Shown: in pieces, positions 57,441 through 64,000 of the stretch
Position numbering within the stretch: the first letter of the stretch is position 1
How the letters are laid out: every line of letters starts with the position of its first letter
Source of the DNA: Bidens hawaiensis
Lineage: Eukaryota; Streptophyta; Magnoliopsida; Asterales; Asteraceae
Direction: 5' to 3'
Length of the DNA: 64,000 bases
Assembly (NCBI GenBank): GCA_021521415.1
Contig: JAIQDT010000028.1
Location: forward strand, 657,001 to 721,000
Notes under the pieces: generated by a model
The model's input: only the letters and a program-made list of their open reading frames with translations
The model's database searches: none
What the model was told of the DNA's origin: nothing
Translations under genes and position numbers: made by a program

Positions 57441-58487
57441 CCCTAAAATTCCGTATCACGTGTTTGGGTCGTACGCATGTTCAACCTTGATGTTATTACT
57501 TGGATGTTATGCATAGGGATATGTTTATATGTATATATAAGTATGACTACTTATCATTTACCCATTGCCTGTTTGTTCATATCCCGTATTATATCTAAAC
57601 TCTTGGAATGATTTATATAAATGTCGTTTATTAAAACTTGAACTCACTCAGCTCAAGCTGACTTTATGTGTATGTTAGTGTGAGTTTCAGGTTAAGAGGA
57701 GTATGCTTACCGCTTGGACGTGCTCGAGACTACTTGGACGGTTGAAGGCATATCTAGTCGGGGAATTTAATGATGCAAATATGTTTCTTTTCAATTATTA
57801 CTAAGCGTATTCAAATTTAGTTTTGGGCATATTTCCCAGTTTTTGGGAACTTGTTTTGATACTTATGACTTTCCGCTGATTTTATACTCTAAACTGATTC
57901 TTAAATTAAAATGAATTGCTTTGGGTTTAAAATTTTGTTAAGTTTTTTATATGATTACCAACTATAGGATTCCTGGGATTCGGGGTCTTACATCCTCGCT
58001 CAACCTATACTCTTAGAACCCTTGCCACTTTAAATTGTCAAGAAAAGGAAAATTTTAAAAGGGTCGAGCCCTGTATTATACACGTAGTTTCGTGTAAGGA
58101 AACTTCGAAAGTTGGTACAATATTTCTTGGCTTTTCTAACCATTATTTTCTTTGGCCTATCATTTTCGATTTTCCAATGAGCCTAGTCATTTAAAAATCA
58201 AATGTTAAATAAAATAATTAACAAATATTTCATGTTTACAAATTTACAAGGTCTAATTGGAATACCTTAATTTCCAACCATAGGTTTTCCCATACTTCCT
58301 TTTGAACTTCTTTATTAGCAAAGTGATATGAAATCCTTGTTCTCAATTTTCCTCCAAGCCAAGTAGCATATGGAGAGGCGGTAGCACCTCTCGTTAAGTA
58401 GTTTTCATCAAATACAAGTTTTAAATCATCATCGTCATCAAGTTTCTTTGATGTTTTTGCAATACGGCGATTGGTATTTTTGGACAT

Positions 58488-59339
58488 GGCTATACTATAA
58501 TATTAAAGGAAAAAACTACATAATTAGAGTGTTACAACAGGAAAATAAACAAACAAAAAAACAAGTAAACAACAAACAAACAAATAATTGATGAACCGAC
58601 AAACAAAGACTAGTTTATTCTAAATAAACAGGAAAGCATTAACTTTAAAATGAAGTAAATGGCATTCACGTGTTTAGAAAATCCAAATAAACAGGAAAAC
58701 AACAAACACCTTGCTATGCATTCACATGTATTAAATTATTGAAGAACCGACAATCCAAATAAACGAGGGCCACATGCCTATTTGTGAAATTCCAGCATAT
58801 AAATCGCTCTAAAATATAATAGTTACCTACTCGTGAAGCCGATTGCCTCATTTTGAAAGATTGGAGTTTAGGGTTTCACTTTGAAAGAGCAGACGATGGC
58901 TGATTGCGGTTTTAGGAGAATAGAGAAGACAATGGTTAGGGTTTAGGAGAATAGATAAGGCGATGGAGATGGCGTGCTTTGAATGATTTGGAAGATACCA
59001 GCTGTGAAGATGATGGCAGTTGTAGAAGACGATGGAGAATAGGGTTTTGAAAGATTTGGGACTATTATCTCGAGTTAGATAATAATGGCGAGTAATGAAA
59101 TTAGAAGATAATGATTTTTTTTATTTTTATGTTATCTAATGAAATTATATAAAAAATTATATTATTTATATATTTTAGTTTATGTTAGGTAATGAAATTA
59201 GATAAATCTCATATCATTTAGTGTTTCTTGATCCAAGCTTATACTAAAAAACGATCACCTCACTAACTGAACAAAATAAAGTACATGGATTATTGGATTA
59301 ATAAAAGAGAAGTGCAATCATATCACTAGCCGACTGAAA
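58488..59339. other. Non-coding region between the two CACTA genes
   Basis: AT-rich; a weakly repeated AAGACGATGG phrase lies at 58,890-59,040. No gene seen. Confidence 0.45.
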
Positions 59340-61876
59340 ATGGTGGTAGTTCATCCAACTGCATCAACGTGTATGCCGTCATGGTGGTCTAATCTTAGGT
59401 ATGTAGTAGTGTCATCAGTTACATGATTTACTGATTCAATACCGACTGAAAAAGGTGACAGTTCATCAAATTTGTTGTATTCTTCCTCATCTACAACGTT
59501 ATCAACCCCAACAACACGTCGTTTACCTTGCAATACGATGTGGTATCTTGGTTTGCTCATGTCATTGACAAAGAACACTTGCATGACTTGTTTTGCAAGA
59601 ATGAATGGTTCGGATACATAGCCATTTGATTTAAGGTCGACTTGTGTAAAACCATATTTGTCTACTTTAACACCTAATTTGTTATTCACCCCACTTACAT
59701 TTGAACACAGGTATAATGAACGAATGACATTTCAATTCCTAAATTGGTTGTATAATACCGTAATAAGAATTATTGGCGATTCTTAACCTTGTATCATGAT
59801 CAGTCCTGTCGAATTCAGTAGTTCATGTTATCACTGTGACTCCACTATTCTGCATTGTACTTTTTGCATCCTGATCTTCGATGTAGAACGTGTAACCATT
59901 AATTTCGTACCCTTGGTAAGATTTTACTTTAAGGTCTAGACCCCGTCCCAAGTCTTCCACAACCTTGTCAACAGAAGTTGTCGCTATCTTAGTTTTCATC
60001 CAACTAGAAAACTCTTCATTATGCTTCTTTTCAAACCACATATCGGTCCTCTTTTCACCTCGGTGTGTTGACTGTAGTGTACCCTTGTGTTCGTTAATGT
60101 ATGGAGAAATACATATGTGTTTTAAGACCTCAAAATGTGCAAGTTGTAAAAGATCATAACTTGGTTTGATTATCTTCATACCAACATCTCCGACCCCTTC
60201 AAGTTTACCTGAGTGACGAGATTGAGGAACACCTTTGCTTTTGACGCCATCCAAATAACTTGAGCAAAACTCAGTCGCCTCTTCAGAAGTATATCCTTCA
60301 ACAATACAAGCATCAGGTCGATAACGTTTCTAACATAACCTTTTAAGATACTCATATATCTGAAAAAAGGGCACATGTAGCATAGAAATACATAACCACA
60401 AGCTTTAATTTCTCTTATGATATTGATTACTAGGTGAACCATCACATCAGAAAAAGACGGCAAAAAGTACATCTCAAGCTCACATATGGTGACGATAATT
60501 TCTTCTTGCAATGCATCCAGTGACTTAGGGTCAATAATTTTCTTTGTGAATCTTGTTAAAAACAAACAAAGTTTTGTGATGGTATGTCGAGCGTTGTCTA
60601 TTAACAATCCACGGATTGCAATAGGAATCATATGTGCCATCAAAACATGACAATCGAGAGACTTCATACCAAGCAACTTGCAGTCTTTCATCGACACCAG
60701 CCTTTTCATGTTTGCAGAATAACAAGATGGAACTTTAATGTTATGTAAACATTGGAAAAACTTTTTTTTTCGTCTTTTGACATAGTATGTCACACGGGTG
60801 AGAGATAAAAACCCTTGTCAGTCTCAATAGGAGCAAGCTCTTTACGTATTCCCATTTGTACCATGTCTTGACGAACTTTAAACCCATCTTTAGTTTTCCC
60901 TGGAAGGTTTAACAATAAGCCCAACAGGCTGTCACATACATTTTTCTCGATATGCATAGCATCTAGGCAATGTCTAACTTGTAATTCCTTCTAATATGGT
61001 AAATCCCAAAATATTGAATTTTTTTTCCAATTGCCTTCGGTGGAAATGGTTGTTTTCTCGCCGCGAGTTCTTTTCCCCAACACGATATTTATATTTTTAA
61101 CTCGGTCAAATGCATTAAAATGTTGCCTTATTGTTTCATGTTCTGAATTTTAGTCAAACTCCTTCTTCTTATCTCGATAAATGTGATCACAATGATGGAA
61201 TCTTCGATGTCGCACTTAGATGATTTTTTTGCATTTTTTCAAATGTTTTGAACTTGTCTCACTTTCACAAACAGGACATGCAAGGCAACCTTTAGTACTA
61301 TTTCCTGATAAATTATCTTATGCTGGAAAATCACTTATGGTGCAAAAAATCATGGCTCTCAAATTAAATCTCTCCTTTTTATAAGCATCATACACATCCA
61401 CACCAGTACCCCATAAAGTTTTTAAGTCATCAATCAATTGAGACAAGTAAACATTAATGTCATTACAAGGTTGTTTCGACCCCTGAATCAACAATGACAC
61501 CATTATGTATTTTCGTTTCTTGCATAACCACGGTAGAAGATTGTAGATGCATAGAAGAACCGGCCACGTACTATGAATACTACTCATGGTCCCGAAAGGG
61601 TTCATTCCGTCTGAACTAAGTCCAAACTGTATGTTTCTAACCTCTTTGCCAAATTCTGGATACATATTATCAATAGTTTTCCATTGAGGTGAATATGTCA
61701 CATGTCTTAATTTTCCATCATTTATACGGTCATCTGAATGCCAACTCAATAATTTTGCTTCTTTTTCTTTTGAAAATAATCGTTTCAGTCTGGGTATAAT
61801 TGGTGAATACCACAACAATTTAGCCGGTGGTCCTTTTTCTTCACATCATTGTCAACTTCACCCATTTCGGTTTTAT
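59340..61876 (-). pseudogene. CACTA (En/Spm) TNP2-type transposase, decayed
   Basis: The minus strand carries, in order: the TNP2 core (61,818-61,318: IIPRLKRLFSKEKEAKLLSW; FGLSSDGMNPFG; NLLPWLCKKRKY; DLKTLWGTGVDVYDA); a shifted part with LDAMHIEKNVCDSLLG (near 60,970-60,920), which holds a conserved acidic residue; a DUF4218-like part (60,793-60,280: KVPSCYSANMKRLV; GMKSLDCHVLMAHMIPIAIR; PPSF-like LPSFSDVMVHL); and a DUF4216-like part (60,254-59,340: YEINGYTFYIEDQDAKST, QNSGV, KVDKYGFTQVDL). Stops near 61,230, 61,150 and 60,995 and frameshifts near 60,260 and 59,820 disable it. The right (5') end is cut by Cassandra 2 at 61,877. In intact elements the protein binds and moves CACTA termini. 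Confidence 0.9.
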
Positions 61877-61957
61877 TGTAACATCCGGCCTCTCGCACCA
61901 CCAATATTGTCCGCTTTGCCCACAAAGAGCTCAGGATTTGTTTTTGGTTGCCCAGGT

Positions 61958-62022
61958 GGAGACTTCCCAGGAGGTCACCCATCCTGCTACTACTCCCACT
62001 TGAGCACGCTTAACTGTGGAGC
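61958..62022 (-). ncRNA. 5S rRNA-derived region, Cassandra 2 3' LTR
   Basis: The minus strand contains CAGTTAAGCGTGCTCAAGTG and GGATGGGTGACCTCCTGGG, as in plant 5S rRNA. Confidence 0.85.
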
Positions 62023-62399
62023 TCTCCTCTCGTCCACTACCATTAAGCCCAAAACGCGTTGGTGATTTAAGAGGCGGGGCATTTACTTATGAACCAAGGA
62101 TCTTTCTTATCCACGGCCAATGTGGGATTTGCCTAGGGTGTTATAAACACCCCCCCCCCCTTTGGACTCATCGTCCTCGATGAGGTTTGCCCCACCATCC
62201 AATCCAGGATGTGGGATCCGCCTAAGGTGTACCTCGCGACACCCCTAGGGACTCACCGTCTCTGATGAGGTTTGCCCATCCATCCCGAACGGCACAAGAG
62301 TGGCTGTGATACCACTTGTAACATCCGGCCCCTCACACCACCAATATTGTCCGCCTTGCCCACAAAGAGCTCACGGATTTGTTTTTTGTTGCCCAGGTG

Positions 62400-62463
62400 G
62401 AGACTTCCCAGGAGGTCACCCATCCTACTACTACTCCCACCTGAGCACGCTTAATTGTGGAGC
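62400..62463 (-). ncRNA. 5S rRNA-derived region, Cassandra 2 5' LTR
   Basis: Same 5S portion as in the other LTR, with small changes (AATTAAGCGTGCTCAGGTG on the minus strand). Confidence 0.85.
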
Positions 62464-62591
62464 TCTCCTCTCATCCACTACCATTAAGCCCAACACGCAT
62501 TGGTGATTTAAGAGGCGGAGCATTTACTTATGAACCAAGGATCTCTCTTGTCCACGCCAATGTGGGATTTGCCTAGGGTGTTACAAACACT

Positions 62592-64000
62592 TGTAACGCC
62601 CGTTATTTCGTTAATCGGCTTGATCGTTTATAAATGTTCATTTAAAATCCGGGGTTTCATCTTTCTAATTTAGAGCCTTGTGATATGTTTTAAAAGTCCG
62701 TCTACCCATCCTTTTGCTCAAAACATCGCCTCTTATAAGTTAAAGCGTTAGATTAGTATGTAGCACCTGGTATTTTGGTTTAACGGCGTGCACGTTGTAG
62801 AGTTTGTATATTTATTGGGTTTGATCTGGCATTCTTCGGGGACCTCCTTGTCATTTTTGTAAGCCTAACCATTTAACCTTTCATCCAAGTTATCACAATT
62901 TCCAAATTCGAGGGGCTAGAGTGTAAATTTAATATTATAACATGGAAAACCCTAACCCCACCCACCTGTTCCGATCGGCAGCAGCATTAGGGGTTCTCCT
63001 CAATTTTTGTGAAAGTTCCGGCCATTCTATAGCCTTCCGAGTCTAATTCAAGGTCGGTTCTATCACAATATAACTCTTTTTCACCATTAAACCTTTGTTG
63101 AACACGTTAGGGTTGAGTTTTGATTGTAACAATTCCTGACAGATTCGTACTCGTTTATTGTTCGGTCTGTAACTCGATGAAATTTATTGTTTTTGATCGA
63201 TTCTTGTTTCCATGATGTTCTACTTTGAGTCTAGTTTCCAGAAAGGTATAATATGTAATTTTTGGACGAGATTTGAATGGTTTTATGATTTTATAAGATC
63301 GTGTGTCAAAGCTGAAGCGGGGTGACGGATTCTGGTCTGTCTTCCGGACATCATAACTCTTTTTTGACAAGTCCAAATTGGTTGATTCTACTTCTGAAAG
63401 TTCATAATTTGAGTTAAGATTACAACCCAATTGGAATCGTTTAATTTCGTTTGGTAATGATTTTAAACAAATAAAACACTTTTTCTGCGCACCGAAATAG
63501 CTGCACGTACCTTTCTGTGTTGAAGAAATTTTTATGATTTTTGTGTGAAATGGAAAAATATAATAAAAATATTTTTAGATACCCAAGACATTTATACAGT
63601 TCTGGTAAATATTTCATAATTTATTCCTATTTTTAGATACCCCTTTTCACTCTTTTCAAGTTTTGGGCTAGCATACACACCGAACCGTTTTTACTTAATA
63701 AACTGCTTAAATGATTTTGCATAGACTCACTTGTACTATGGTATATTTTGTGATGATATTTAAGTATGTATACACATGTGATACCTTATGGCCCATAGGC
63801 TTACCTGTAGTATGGTATATCTTGGAATAATATATATATATATACGTATGTTCATACACGTGTTACTATATGGGCAATGATTGGCGATGTTAATTAGTCG
63901 TTATCGACTAAGGATGTTTACGTATGCCTACTTTGTGTTTGCATACGGTGGACGGAATGTTACGTGTTTGGGTTGTACGTGTGCTTGACCCTGATGTTAT
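62592..64000 (+). mobile_element. Gypsy LTR running off the window
   Basis: Starts TGTAACGCCCG two bases after Cassandra 2 and is alignable with 54,160-57,992 (shared CGTTAATCGGCTTGATC, GATTCGTACTCGTTTATTG, ACGTGTTTGGGT). Whether a full element follows is unknown. Confidence 0.85.

Larger units (their letters stand above)
54160..57992 (+). mobile_element. Solo gypsy LTR, TCCTC target duplication
   Basis: Starts TATAACGGCCGG (first G changed to A relative to the family start TGTAACGCCCG seen at 62,592) and ends ATTCGGGGTCTTACA. TCCTC flanks both ends (54,155-54,159 and 57,993-57,997). 3,833 bp, no internal genes. It interrupts the CACTA TNPA-like gene. Alignable with 62,592-64,000. Confidence 0.92.
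52576..58487 (-). pseudogene. CACTA TNPA-like gene (plant transposase Ptta/En/Spm type), split by a solo LTR
   Basis: Exon-like pieces on the minus strand in order: 58,487-58,236 (MSKNTNRRIAKTSKK, then TRISYHFANKEVQKEVWENL); 54,071-53,800 (KTSNSAKAQKHHSKTGRGG, the basic stretch typical of the family, then TIDDVVNEL); 53,760-53,620 (GPEHGGQTW); 53,150-52,940 (FDVSTQIVIAYGWVHP, then GCLIVQVDTITPQYV); 52,809-52,623 (Ser/His/Asp-rich, ending at a donor-like GTAATT). Acceptor- and donor-like sites bound several pieces. This layout matches the second gene of CACTA transposons, here downstream of the TNP2 gene on the same strand. It is interrupted by the gypsy solo LTR at 54,160-57,992 and has stop codons, so it is inactive. 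The exon structure is inferred. Confidence 0.72.
61877..62589 (-). mobile_element. Cassandra TRIM retrotransposon 2
   Basis: Two 273-bp LTRs (61,877-62,149 and 62,317-62,589) flank a 167-bp centre with a C run (minus-strand polypurine tract) at 62,150-62,162 and a primer site (minus TGGTATCACAGCC) before 62,317. Both LTRs hold the antisense 5S region with the C-box part intact. Flanks TTTAT and CTTGT do not match well, partly because another LTR starts at 62,592. Confidence 0.92.

Noticed and set aside
57078..57446. 122-codon ORF with a 41-residue repeat
   Set aside because: It lies in an LTR minisatellite with a 123-bp period; no known domain.
61872..62594. Target duplication for Cassandra 2
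   Set aside because: TTTAT and CTTGT agree at only three of five bases, and a gypsy LTR begins two bases later.

Overview
The window is plant nuclear DNA, best described as a deeply nested transposon graveyard. Ty1/copia elements with Sirevirus-type organisation, long-LTR Ty3/gypsy elements, Cassandra TRIMs carrying 5S rRNA sequence and an En/Spm (CACTA) transposon all point to a flowering plant. From remembered protein and LTR families I would guess Asteraceae, but the sequence does not prove it. I see no intact host gene, no rRNA array, no canonical tRNA gene and no CRISPR.

Layout. (1) 222-28,010: copia element A (+ strand), broken by later insertions. Reverse transcriptase is at 222-547. 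Then comes a 17.5-kb gypsy-derived complex (548-18,092, target duplication ACCCT) made of five tandem LTR-derived units. A second full-length gypsy (2,576-14,188, duplication TGTAA) sits inside that array. A copia LTR (18,097-18,578) and an 80-bp inverted scrap of element A follow. RNase H resumes at 18,659-18,927, followed by a 3.2-kb spacer, an env-like ORF (22,117-26,754, broken after codon 420), a polypurine tract and the 3' LTR. (2) 28,020-31,359: microsatellites, unassigned AT-rich DNA and a solo LTR (29,357-29,864, duplication TTATT). (3) 31,365-44,109: complete copia element B (- strand, duplication ATAAT, two 357-bp LTRs about 5% different) with gag, protease, integrase, reverse transcriptase, RNase H and an env-like ORF, all interrupted by stops or frameshifts. 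(4) 44,203-50,970: a tRNA-like/SINE fragment, a Cassandra TRIM (duplication AGTTC), a gypsy solo LTR and an odd 1.5-kb copia derivative whose right end is an inverted LTR terminus (duplication GTTCT), apparently within an older LTR remnant. (5) 51,000-61,876: a decayed CACTA transposon (- strand; TNP2-type transposase followed by a TNPA-like gene) cut by a gypsy solo LTR (54,160-57,992, duplication TCCTC). (6) 61,877-64,000: a second Cassandra and the start of another gypsy LTR running off the window.

The most interesting signals are non-coding. Elements A and B are very different in their env-like proteins, yet share a clearly alignable stretch of roughly 850 bp between pol and env. Each also carries clusters of a short motif of the form YCGAGMA (TCGAGCA in A, CCGAGAA in B). 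Element A has a TATA box and a consistent intron just upstream of its env-like ATG, suggesting separate expression. The five-unit array, in which a truncated LTR is fused to the last 29 codons of a chromodomain-type pol, looks like an LTR turning into a satellite.
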